A program made the position numbers and the translations under genes. 64,000 nucleotides of DNA from Linum tenue (Eukaryota > Streptophyta > Magnoliopsida > Malpighiales > Linaceae): the NCBI GenBank assembly GCA_946122785.1, contig CAMGYJ010000010.1, forward strand, positions 9,523,467-9,587,466. Reading direction: 5' to 3'. The notes beneath the pieces were generated by a model, which saw nothing but the letters and a program-made list of their open reading frames with translations, did not search any database and had not been told where the DNA came from. Positions 21,166 to 31,819 of this stretch are shown here, piece by piece (position 1 is the stretch's first letter; the number at the start of each line of letters is the position of its first letter).

Positions 21166-23977
21166 AGCGGGAGTTCACTTCAACATTCACCACCACCTAC
21201 ACCAAAGAGCTTTGGAGAGTTAGCATTTGAGCGCTACAACATCCCAATGGAGTGCCTAGATGCTAGCGATCCCAACCTTCCTCCAGGTTTCTTCCGGATT
21301 AAAGATGTTAAACGAGAGAAAAGTCCCGACCCTTCTACTCAATACTTCCTCAAAGAACAAGAAGAGATGCTCAAGAGGATAGAGGAGAATGGAAGAGTTA
21401 TTGAGAAACTTTGCTCGAGATTCAGTCAAGAGCGCCTCTTTGACATCAAGAATGAAACAAAAGAGGAAGCGGTAAAAGAGGAAGGTGTCTCAAGGGTGGA
21501 CAAGCAAGTGGAACTTGAAGATCTATTGAAGAACTTGCTTGTAAAGCCATCATTGCTCCTAAACATCAAGAAGAGGAAACTAAAGAAGGAAACCTTGATT
21601 AGGTTGTGAGGAAGAAAGGAGAAAGTGAAGAAGAGGAGAGCTTGGTAGGCCGAAGACGCAATCAGAGTCCGATCAATGGACAAGGAAGGGATGGATGAAG
21701 CTTCTACAAGTTATATGTGCTACAAAAGCTTTCCACCGACCTTGATACAGTTTTAGAGAAGGATACTTTTGCGGATTCACTTTGCCAAGCCAAGGCCACA
21801 CCATCAACAATCCCTCTTGGTGGATTCAAGTATGGTCAATCAAGATTGCATTACATGGTATCGGGCAAAGAGAAGAAAGAAGAAGAAAAGAAGAGGTCTC
21901 ATGGATGGAGACACAATTCTTACCAAGTCAACGGGTCATTCACCTCACCGACGACAACCTCAACTTCAAGGAGGTCTTGAGCTGATCTGAGTACTCGAAG
22001 ACAACGGTCCGGTAAAATGACTTAAAAGACACGCTAGTTGGGAGGCACCCAAACATCAGTTTGCATTTTCTTTTCCTTATCTTTAAATAAAGTACTTGCA
22101 TGTTTGAATATTGTTTTTAGGTTAGTTTGTAGTGTAAGTAGTAGTAAACGACCATGCCTTAGTTAAGAATGAGTTCTAATGGACTAAGATGAAGGTGAAA
22201 CGAGGAAAAGGTGATGTGTTGTTGTGTGTTTCATGCTTATGATTGAATGTATGTGGTTTGGAGGCCTTGGTGTGTATGAATTGCATGGTTCTAAACGTTT
22301 TGATTGTTACACACCAGTGCTCGATGAAATGCCCAAACCACATTATTTGTGCTTGTAATAATTTGATGCATGCCAAATGAACTTTAATGCTTTTGTTAGA
22401 CCTCTAGTAGCAAGTTTGAGGGGTATTTTCGAATATTGATTGATTGGTATAAGGTGTATGGCCCCTTTGCTCAACAAAGCTTACCACTTTGATATGATTT
22501 TTGAGCAATCGGTCCATGCCCCTACCTTAGTAATTTAGTTTGCTTATTTCCCTTGGACACGACATTAAAACCCCTAGATTGACATGTTGTCATGTGAACC
22601 AATCAATTAAGATTGTTAACTACCTAATTCGACATTGTTTTCCACTTTGCACCCTTGTTTCACATAGTAACCATAAAGTGTGGGGGTGTAAAAGATTGGA
22701 TCCTAGGGACGATGAGAAGTGTTCAATGCATCATTTGATTGTTGATGAAATATGTTTGGCATGGATGGGTATGAATCGTTCTTGTGTGTGTAGGAACCTT
22801 TATAAGGGTTAATCCTTTGAATAGAGAGTTCCAATGCTCCTCCGTCGAAAGTGCAATAAACTTCAAACTTCCAATCAATGGTGAAACCGGATCACTCGAA
22901 ACTCCACACAACAATTTGAACCTCAAAGCACCACTACACCATAAACAATAACACCAACTAGAAGTGTCACCTCGAGGTCGAGAGACTGAGTCCAAAAGGC
23001 GATTTCTCAACTTTGGGAGGAGATCAACCCACCCACCCTATCCTTCGATCCCACAATCACATCGATTAAGCATTTTGGTAACTTTGTTTCCCTATCCTTT
23101 TACCTTTCTCACATTGACGACAATGCATTCTTTAAGTGTGGTTGTGGGGTTGGGGTGGGGGAGTATGCCTGAATGCTTGTGTGGAATGTTGTTATTGATT
23201 ATACTCTCTTACCCCATGAATGTTTTAAAAGCTTGATCGAGAGAGTGTGTGCTTTTAGAGTGATTGTGGACAATGATTTAGCATGTTTTAACCACTTGGA
23301 GCCTTGTATGTATGCCCAAATTTTTTCAAATTTGAGGGCTCAAAGTTGGCCCCTTTTGCATTCTCCCTACTCAATGTGCTTTGAATTGCTAGATAATTGT
23401 GATGTTATGCATGATAGGGAGGATATTGTAGCGCTGTTGAGGATGTTAAGAGTGAGGAATTTAGTCAATGATTTCCTCCGTGAATGTGTTGATATTGTTC
23501 ACTATCTAGGTTAGGACATGTGTGCAGGATTCTTTACTTACTTTTGGACTCAAAATGTTTGCAAACATGTGTTCAATTTCGAAAAATCTTTTGAAAAAAA
23601 GAGAGGTTATCACGTGAGAGGCAACCAAGCATAGTGTTTGAGATAAATCGTCAAAGGGTTTTTCTTTTGGCTCGGAGTGAATTCGAGGATGTGTTTAGGG
23701 ACCGATAGCTTTACCACCTCCTGATCATCTTTCACTACTTACCATCCGTCAAACACCTCTCCTCCTCACGAAATTGTATGACAACTTACGAAGTACCTTT
23801 TAGCGATTCAAGAGACCTCAAGCTCTCGTTTGTATCTAACATTTTCAATTACTAATTATTAATAATTCAATAGGTTTGGCTGATAAAAAAGTAATAAAAA
23901 GAATCTGGCCAATTAGTGTTTAAGGAAAATTAGTAAATGAAATTAATAAATTATAAAACCCTCCCTTACCCCAGGTC
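21166..23977 (+). mobile_element. degenerate LTR-retroelement DNA
   Basis: No reverse transcriptase or integrase is visible. Support comes from three sources: a coiled-coil, Lys/Glu-rich frame at 21,247-21,609; the phrases GTTGGGAGGCACCCAA (22,037) and GAGAGGCAACCAAGC (23,617), which recur after coding parts of Athila/Tat-type elements (compare GAAAGGCAACCCAACG near 54,200); and a second frame at 23,173-23,514 with no domain I recognise. The segment 22,582-23,048 is the same sequence that is fused to the LRR fragments at 1-333 and 1839-2305. Boundaries and LTRs were not found. Confidence 0.55.
22582..23048 (+). repeat. retroelement segment shared with the LRR fusions
   Basis: Third copy of the 467-bp segment. 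It differs from 1839-2305 at only about three positions that I noticed (for example GAATAGAGAG versus GAAGAGAGAG). Confidence 0.85.
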
Positions 23978-24433
23978 CAAGGTTGTCAACCCGCGGGTTG
24001 ACCCGGACCCGATCGAGCTAGTGGGTCAAGGGTTAATGGGCCAACCGTTTTAGCCCTGTTTGGCCCGGAAATATGGAAAAAGTCATTATATTGTACTTAT
24101 CCTCATAAATTATATCAAATCTTATCTAACATATGAGTTATAACATATAATATTACACCAAAATAACATATCGTACTTAGATCTAACATATAATGAAAAT
24201 TCACACACACTTATATAACATTAATATTCAAATGTTCAACTTAGGATTCCAAAGATTGAGTTCGGCGAAAAGAAAAATCGGAAAATAAGCGCATTTTGCA
24301 AATCAAAGGAAAAAATGACACAATTTGACTTCCAACCCGGTACCTTATAGCGATCGGCCCGACAGGTGCGTGCGGCCCATTTCTCTCATCAGGTCAGGGT
24401 CAAACTGGGTCGACCCGCGGGTTGACAACCTTG
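23978..24433. mobile_element. non-autonomous hAT-like element, 456 bp, upstream of RBR gene
   Basis: Inverted ends CAAGGTTGTCAACCCGCGGG (left) and its reverse complement (right) match over about 20 bp. Flanking 8-bp repeats CCCAGGTC (23,970-23,977) and CCCAGGTG (24,434-24,441) differ at one base. Internal AT-rich sequence has no coding capacity. It ends 114 bp before the RBR start codon. Confidence 0.8.
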
Positions 24434-24547
24434 CCCAGGTGTGATGAAAAAGAGAAAAATTCCTTCCCCGGGGAGCGGCACAGTCAGTCAGTTACTCAAT
24501 TCAGCTCTCTTTCTCTGATCTTTCTGCCTCCGCACCTCCGCACGAAT

Positions 24548-27088
24548 ATGGATTTCGGCGGCGGCGACGATGATCACGAACACTTCCACACTCTCCTCTC
24601 CGAGCACCACCGAGAACTCATGGCGGCCGAATCACTCGATTCCGACCTCGATTTCGCCTACAGCCTCCAACTGCAGGAAGCCATCAACGCTTCCCTCTCC
24701 CTCGTTCCCTCCACTTCTTCCTCCCCACCACCTCTCCCCGCCACCGCAGTTCTCTTCCCCGAGACAATTGGCGTCACCTCCTCCACCTCCGCTCCCAAGC
24801 TCCAGTCCGACGAAATCGCCAGGCTTCAACAGGAGATCAACGACCGGAGGCAATCCGAATTCGAGATGAAGCGGATGAGGGAGGATCTCAACCGCCGGAT
24901 CCACGATCAGGAGGTCGCGCAGGAGATACTCAGTATCCCCGAAGATGATTGGTTCGATTGGGGGGATGAATTCGAGAGGCCGTTCGGGGAAGGGAGCTCG
25001 AAGACCACCGCTGTCACAGGGAATCGCCTCGGTGGTGGCGGCATCTTCAGGCTGTATTTCAAGGGTTTGGTCAGTGAAGAGCGGGTTAACGGTCAGACGG
25101 TGGTTTTGGCTGGGATTGGTGTGGCGATATGCGACCCGCTTGAGAATTTGGTTTTTGAGGTTAGGAAGCCATTGATCGGTGAAAGGAGCAGAGGTGCTGC
25201 AGAAATTAAGGCTCTCATCGAAGGGCTAAACGCCGCTCTTGCGTTGGACCTCAAAAGGATTGTGGTCTTCTATGATTACTATCCACTTTATCAGTTCGTA
25301 AGTCTCACTCTTTCCTATTGAATTCTGCTCTCTGTTTATAATGAATGAATGCGAGAAGTTGCCACATTTTATCTAGGTTATGGTCTCAGTGAAAATGAAT
25401 TTGATTTGACAATATGAGTACTTGCAGATCCCGTCCATTTGGTTTATCCTCAACTTGTTATTCCTATTTGTTTCTCTGCCTTCTTTAATGAATGACATTG
25501 TGTCAAATGCTAATGATCATAACTGGAACAGAGATTTGACTTAACTGTTGTCTCCGGAGTGATGATCTCGAGGAAAATAGAGGCAAATCTTGAATTCATA
25601 TGTGATATGTCTCTGCGTCTGTACGTATTCTCTGGTGTTAAGTTCTTACATTGCTTGGCTAAAAAGCAAAAAGAAGTTCTTACGTTGATATCGGCCTTTT
25701 CCTCTTACGTTAGACATGCTTGGTTCTCTCGTATCAAGTTCTTACCTTGGCTGAACCCTTTTGCTCACCAACCGTTGGTCTTGGTTTTTAGGGTTTAGGT
25801 TTAATGGATTAATCACAAGGAACTTTAACTTTGCAACTGGGGCTTTATGTACTATCTTTGTTTTTTTTGGGCACTGCAGGTTACTGGAAGATGGCCTCCA
25901 AAGCAGCGCAAGGTTGCCATGTCAATGAATCAGGTGTCCATTTTGTACAGAAAATTTGAGTTTTGCAATTCAAGTCTGATACCCCGTTATGCCATCAGAC
26001 TTGCCTTTAAGCTTGCCAGGGATTCTATAGTCTCACAGCTTGCAGGAGGGCCTTCAGAATTTGTCCATGCCAAGACTTCTCCTCACGAGACCTGTGTTAT
26101 CTGTTTAGAAGATACTGATGTTGATTGCATGTTCTCAGTTGACCAGTGCAGTCATAGGTTCTGTTTTTCATGCATGAAGCAGCATGTAGAGGTGAAGTTG
26201 CTGCATGGTATGGTGCCTCAATGTCCCAGTGATGGCTGCAAGTCAGAGCTCAAGGTTAACAGCTGTCAGAAGTTCTTGACACCTAAACTCGTTGAGATGA
26301 TGCAAGTGAGAATAAAGGAAGCTTCAATTCCAGCTACTGAGAAAGTATACTGTCCATACCCAAAGTGCTCGGCACTAATGTCAAAAAGCGAGGCATATGC
26401 TTTTGTTGGGTCTGAAAGAACCCCTGCTAGGAAATGCTTGAAATGCCATGGCCTTTTCTGTATAGACTGTAAGGTTCCTTGGCATAGTGCTATGGATTGT
26501 GATATGTACAAAAGGGTTAACCCGAACCCTCCTGAAGATGCGAAACTGAAGTTTCTTGCATCGAGGAATCTATGGCGCCAGTGTAAGAAGTGCAACCATA
26601 TGATTGAACTTGCGGAAGGTTGTTATCACATGACGTGCAGGTATTCTTCTATTATTGTCCTTATTAGCCTATCTTTGAATTACTTGTCTGGTCGTATTGA
26701 ATGTTGCTTGCAAATTCTGGAAGCAGGAGCGAATTTCTTGATTCTGCTTGATAACCAATCTTTCAAACAATGGTTTACGAACATTCTCCCATGACATCCA
26801 ATATCAAGACAAATAACACCAATTTAAACTTGTAAATTATAAGTTTTCTTTCGAGGTTCATCTGACATATGGTGTTTTCCTCTTTGCTTTTGCCTCAGAT
26901 GTGGGAACGAATTCTGCTACAACTGTGGTGCTGAGTGGAAGGATAAGAAAGCAACGTGTTCTTGCCCACTGTGGGTTGAAGATAATATTTTGCACGAAGA
27001 TGAATTGGGTTTGTCTGACCAGGAGGAACACTTTCAGGAGGATGAGTTCGAGGACTACTGGGATACAGATTCTGATGATTTCTTCTGA
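24548..27088 (+). CDS. RBR-type E3 ubiquitin ligase with N-terminal RNase H-like region
   Basis: RING-between-RING ligases pass ubiquitin through a cysteine in RING2. Exons 24548-25297, 25880-26640 and 26899-27088 (all GT-AG; phases 0 and 2) give 566 residues. Residues 35-125 are Gln/Glu-rich and probably helical. Residues 168 to about 280 resemble the plant RVT_3/RNase H fold, but the usual first Asp (F-D-G) is Lys172 while Glu219 and Asp243 are kept, so nuclease activity is doubtful. RING1 starts at Cys322 (CVIC). IBR is about 403-460 (CPYPKCSALM, CHGLFCIDC). RING2 begins CKKC (485-488), with the catalytic Cys expected at 498 in EGCYHM. The tail is acidic. RING2 is split by the last intron, which supports this model. 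A transposon lies just upstream. Confidence 0.92.
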
Positions 27089-27475
27089 ACATTTTATGAG
27101 AAAGAAATAAACCTACCGAAACATCCCTTCTCGGCTATGGTTTGGACGAAATAAAGAAATCCAAGATCAAATTGTCGAAAGAATGAATAGCAAATGGCTG
27201 GAGCCTGGAGCCCTTAACTGCTTACTCTCTAGTCTCTTCCAGCTCGACTGCAGTCTTTTTTCTTTTCTTTGTTCTGTTAGGGTGATACCCACTTAGAAGT
27301 TGTCAAGTTAGGATTTGTTGGGAATGTATAGTTATTTAATTTGTAATTTATTGTTTTTGTAATTTTAACAGTGAATTCAATAAAAGTGTTTAATGGTAGG
27401 TTACTGTGTATACAGCTTGCTTCAACAAAGGACGGAACGAAGTGAATTGAACAAAGGTGAAATCCTCTTTCCTCA
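27089..27475 (+). other. RBR gene 3'UTR and flank
   Basis: Contains AATAAA-like AATAAAAG at 27,379 and T-rich stretches; no separate gene seen. Confidence 0.5.
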
Positions 27476-27483
27476 CTATTTAG

Positions 27484-28187
27484 TAGGGGTGAGCATTGGG
27501 TGGGTCGGGTGGATTTTGACCATAAAATGCACCCACCCGCGCTTAAATGGATTGATAATTTTTAACCCACCACCCACCCACATTTAGTCTCGGGTTGGGT
27601 CGGGCGGATGGTGGATGATGCGGGTGGGTTTGTGGGTTCACCCACATTATAATGTATATAATATAAAGGAGTCAACTTGAAATGATAATATGTGAAGAGA
27701 ATCATCGAGGGAAACAAGAAGTTGAAATAGGGCGAAAAATGTCGAATTAGTTCTTAAATTGGATAGAAATTCTATTATGAAAGAGTTTTCTACAAATTGA
27801 GATGATTATTAGGTGCAAGGAACTAAGGAAAATAATTCCACAAAGGAAAGAGCGGCGATCTAGGCACAAGAATTAGAGGAAAAAGTAAAGGGAATAAGAG
27901 GGGATCTCTATTTGGAAGGTTGGCTTTGAGCTTCAAACTCCAGGAGCAGTCCGAGTTTATATCTAACGTCTCCACTCTCCTCTCTCTAGCGCCAACGACT
28001 TTGATCTTTTTGCTGTTGGGTTGAGCGGGTCACCCGCACACTCACCCACAACCCACCCACCACCCGGCGGATGGCTCCTAGCGCAACCCGTTACCCACCC
28101 ACAGACCCACCCACTTAACGAAATTCGGGTCAAATGCGGGTGGGTCGGCCCAAACCCGCGGATGATCCGCCCGCATGCCCAGCCCTA
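27484..28187. mobile_element. non-autonomous hAT element, 704 bp, TSD CTATTTAG
   Basis: Ends TAGGGGTGAGCAT and (reverse complement of the right end) TAGGGCTGGGCAT, with perfect 8-bp repeats CTATTTAG at 27,476-27,483 and 28,188-28,195. Subterminal regions are rich in ACCCACCC and GGGTGGGT. No transposase. Confidence 0.9.
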
Positions 28188-28195
28188 CTATTTAG

Positions 28196-30183
28196 TGGCT
28201 AGCGGAAGGGGACCGTAACGCCAAGTTCTTCCACAACTTCATGGTTTTACGATGGCATTTCAACTGAATTTTGCGGTTGAAGGCCAAAATGGGGGATGGA
28301 TAAACAATCCTCACTCCTTTCAGTCCATATTAATGTTGGGACTTTTTGGGACTAGTGTACTTACGATAGCCCCTAGTTCCAAAATTGAGATGTGGCCCAA
28401 ATTAATTTTTAATAATAATAAATTAAAATATTTATATCGTATTTATTTGAAATGTAATTTCTTTCTAGCATTGTTTAAAATATAATTATCTATTATGCTT
28501 CTAATTTTCGTATTCTCAATGGGATAATTTCAATTGTTATCGTAGCTATTTCATTAAAATTTTATTCTATTATCTTTTTAAAACAAATAGGATATGCATA
28601 GTGTATATATAAGTGTCTAGTGTATATATACATGAGAATAGTAACCAATGGCTAACACTAATATTAATTAATATATAAGTATGTGCACAACCTGCTCACA
28701 ATCGATCCTTACCTGTCAAAGAGGAGAAGAAGGTCGAAGAAGAATAGGTGGAAACCATAGGGACATCTCCCATCATAGGTAGACCCAACCCTGCTTTTCA
28801 AAAATTCCTCAATAAGCAACGAGAATTGGACAAGAGGTTGGAAGCAAAGATGTGAGATCTTATAGGGTTGAATGGTATCCATGATGTTGGCCGGTACTAT
28901 CTAAAATAGGGTTTGAATGGTATTCATGAATCATGATGTTGGAAAGTACCATCCATAATAGGGTTGGATGGTGTCCTTGGTTAGTACATTAATCATCTTG
29001 GATGGTTACCTCATACCGAGCTACCATCCACCAAACCTACGACCCGACTTGATAAATCGGTCAATCCATGTACACATGAACCAACTACTTAAAGTGGCCA
29101 AACTGTTCATGCATGTAATAATTATTGAAAATTATTTTGGTGTAAACACATATTGGTCCATTACTAGTATTGTTCGATTCAAATTTGACCCATACCACCT
29201 AACATTTTATTTTGATCGGATTTTACAATATAGTTAGATTCGGACGGATAAAAGAAATTATTAGTATTTTTGTCATTTTTTTCTCAAAGCCTTTTAATTT
29301 AACTAGATTTGTGCCCGGCCTGTTGGCCGGGTGAGTTTTGCATTTTATCTTATCGATCGAATAATTTAAATGCATACTTTAATTATTTTAAGTCATTTGT
29401 GTTTTTACAACTAATTTTCAAGAACATTATTACAACGTTTTTCAATTTAGGTTTATTGGATCGTAATTCAATCATTGTTTTTATAATTTATTTTTACATG
29501 TTCATTTTTCTAGGAAGAAAAGAAGTCAAATATTATTTATGGAATATCAGAAATTGCCGATAGGCTTATCAGAAATTGCCGATATGTTCATTTTTATAAT
29601 TTATTTTTACACCTTCTCCAAATCAGGCAAAAGAGTAAACGAAATCCCTTGCCCTCTTACATGTGACATTAATTTTTAAAAAAAATCTACCAACATTTAT
29701 CATATAGAAATATGATAATTCGACCTCTCTTATTTGTAATCATATCCTTCTAGGAGGTTTAAAAAATATCACTATGAAATATTGAAATTTCAGTCCAAAT
29801 TTGTCAATCAAATTTATTATTTATACTTGATACATGAATGTATGTTTGTTCTCAATATCTAATGTTTGAGTTGTATATGATAAGTGAAATGTCTATTTGT
29901 TATGAAAAAAAGTTCATATTATAAAATATTGTTTATTAATGATGAGATAACCAAACAAACTGTTATGTTTGTTTCAAAATAGCGGTATGAAACGGTTGAA
30001 CCACTGTCCGGACCAAGATACTAAATTCATGGTACTAAAATTTGATATCCAATATTTCCTTTCGACCGGTTGGTCAATACATTCGTACTACTTTTCTAAA
30101 AGTAAGACTCCAAATTATATATGATTTTAGCAGTATGAAACGGTTGAATCACATCTGAACCAAGATTCTAGTATAACTAACCA
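28196..30183. other. AT-rich intergenic DNA
   Basis: No supported gene. Between 28,870 and 29,000 short phrases such as TTGAATGGTATCCATGATG recur in diverged form, a minor local repeat. Near 29,308 GTGCCCGGCCTGTTGGCCGGG forms a small GC-rich hairpin of unknown meaning. Confidence 0.45.
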
Positions 30184-30192
30184 TAAAAATTA

Positions 30193-31279
30193 GGGTGTGC
30201 CTACTGTGACATGCATGTCACGGTGACTTGCACTTACCGGTCGACCTCAGTTAGGATTAGGTCGACCTCATTTAGAATTCGGTCGACCTCATATAGGATC
30301 TGGTCGACCTCATTTAGGATTCGGTCGACCTCATATAGGATCAGGTCGACCTAATATGTTGTTTCAGTGTAAAAACAGTTCATGGTGCCTACTTTGGATA
30401 TTCATATCATACAATTGGCTAGATGGAAATTGAAGACTAATGACTTGTTTTGAAGCTGGAGTGTCCCTCTACATATTGAAGTGATTGAGAGCTCGATAGG
30501 AAGTCCAGAAGACCATTTTTGAACCTCATCAAAAGGCTATGCCAAAACTGGGAAACTGCCTGGAAATGACCAAGTCTGGAAACGTGTTTGTGAAGCCTAA
30601 TTTGGAGCTCAATTCGAGAAGCATGAATGCGAGTCGAGTCTAGGAGCCTCTACCACGTTAAATTAGGTATGTTTTTATACAAATTCAAGGCATTGGATGA
30701 AAGATTCGATATCTGTAAGGCTTCAAACAAAAGGGTCGAAGTTGCTACGAAGGCTGTTTTTCTGGCAGACTTCGAGCACAAGCAAGCTGCCAGAAAAACA
30801 GCCTTCGTAGCAATTTCGAGCCTTTTGTTTGAAGCCTTAAAGATATTCAATCTTTCATCCAATGACTTTCCTTTGTATAAAAAAATACATAATTTAACGT
30901 GGTAGAGGCCCCTGGACTTGACTCGCATACATGCTTCTCAAATTGAGCTCCAAAGTAGGCTTGACAAACACGTTGCCAGACTTAGCCATTTTCAGGCAGT
31001 TTCCCAGTTTTGGCATAGTCTTTTGGTCAGGTTCAAAAATGGTCTTCTGGACTTTCTATTGAGCTCACAAGTACTTTAATGTGTAGAGGGACACTTCAGC
31101 TTCAAAACAAGCCTTTAATCTCCAATTACCATCTAACCAATTGTAAGATATGAATCTCCAAAGTAAGTATCATGAAACTGTTTTTATACTGAAACAACAG
31201 ATTAGGTCGACCTAATCCTATATGAGGTCGACCGAAAAGTGCATGTCACCGTGACATGCATATCACCGTAGCAAAGTCC
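30193..31279. mobile_element. Mutator-like foldback element, 1087 bp, TSD TAAAAATTA
   Basis: The whole element is a near-palindrome. The two arms, each over 500 bp, meet in a short loop around 30,770-30,785 between GGCTGTTTTTCTGGCAG and CTGCCAGAAAAACAGCC. The outer ends share CATGTCACGGTGAC. Flanking 9-bp repeats TAAAAATTA at 30,184-30,192 and 31,280-31,288 are identical; 9 bp is typical of Mutator-like elements. No transposase. The mirror-image open frames on both strands here are a consequence of the palindrome, not genes. Confidence 0.88.
30239..30364 (+). repeat. 21-bp tandem array (GGTCGACCT units) in left arm of foldback
   Basis: Six GGTCGACCT units start at 30,239, 30,260, 30,281, 30,302, 30,323 and 30,344, each about 21 bp with variants such as CATTTAGGATTC and CATATAGGATC. 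The mirror position in the right arm (about 31,203-31,233) has only two. Confidence 0.93.
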
Positions 31280-31546
31280 TAAAAATTAACTTAGGAAAAA
31301 AGATGAAGAGATAAGTTTGAGGTAGAGAGAGAACAAATAGTGGGAGGAAAAAAAAGCAGTTGGCGAGGAAACGGTTTAAGGGGAATTTGTTTTTTTAAAT
31401 ATTAAAACCCTCATAAAACCGAGAATTGCGGAGAAGCCTTGGAGGCTTACGTGGAGGGGGTCATATTTTCAATCTGCTTTAATATATTTTAAGATTTAAG
31501 ATAAGATACTATAGAAACTATTAGAAAGACAAAGAAAGATATTATA

Positions 31547-31585
31547 TGGGCCTGTGGTCCTCGCTCATGTCCAACTGGAGGCCCA
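31547..31585. promoter_or_regulatory. site II (TGGGCC) motifs upstream of ATP synthase d
   Basis: TGGGCC at 31,547-31,552 and GGCCCA at 31,580-31,585. Paired site II elements are known for nuclear genes of mitochondrial proteins and are bound by TCP factors. A 13-C tract at 31,705-31,717 lies in the leader. Confidence 0.6.
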
Positions 31586-31819
31586 ACCTTCTTTCATCAC
31601 GCAGGATGGGTTTTGAGTTTTGAGTTTGACCCAAAACAACTCCGCCATTGAGCGAACGAGTTACCAACCATTGTCCATTGGCTATTCCTTATACAGAAAC
31701 AACTCCCCCCCCCCCCCATCTCTTTCGTCCGCTGCGATACCAGTCGTTAAACGGAGTCGGAGAAGCTCGAGGTGATCATCAACACCAGGAAGTGAGACAA
31801 GGCAAATCGCCGAGGAACC

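Noticed and set aside
29300..29332. GC-rich hairpin GTGCCCGGCCTGTTGGCCGGG as a transposon end or terminator
   Set aside because: No partner inverted repeat or flanking duplication could be found.
30627..30928. Two similar 92-codon frames on opposite strands
   Set aside because: They are mirror images produced by the foldback palindrome; no domain.
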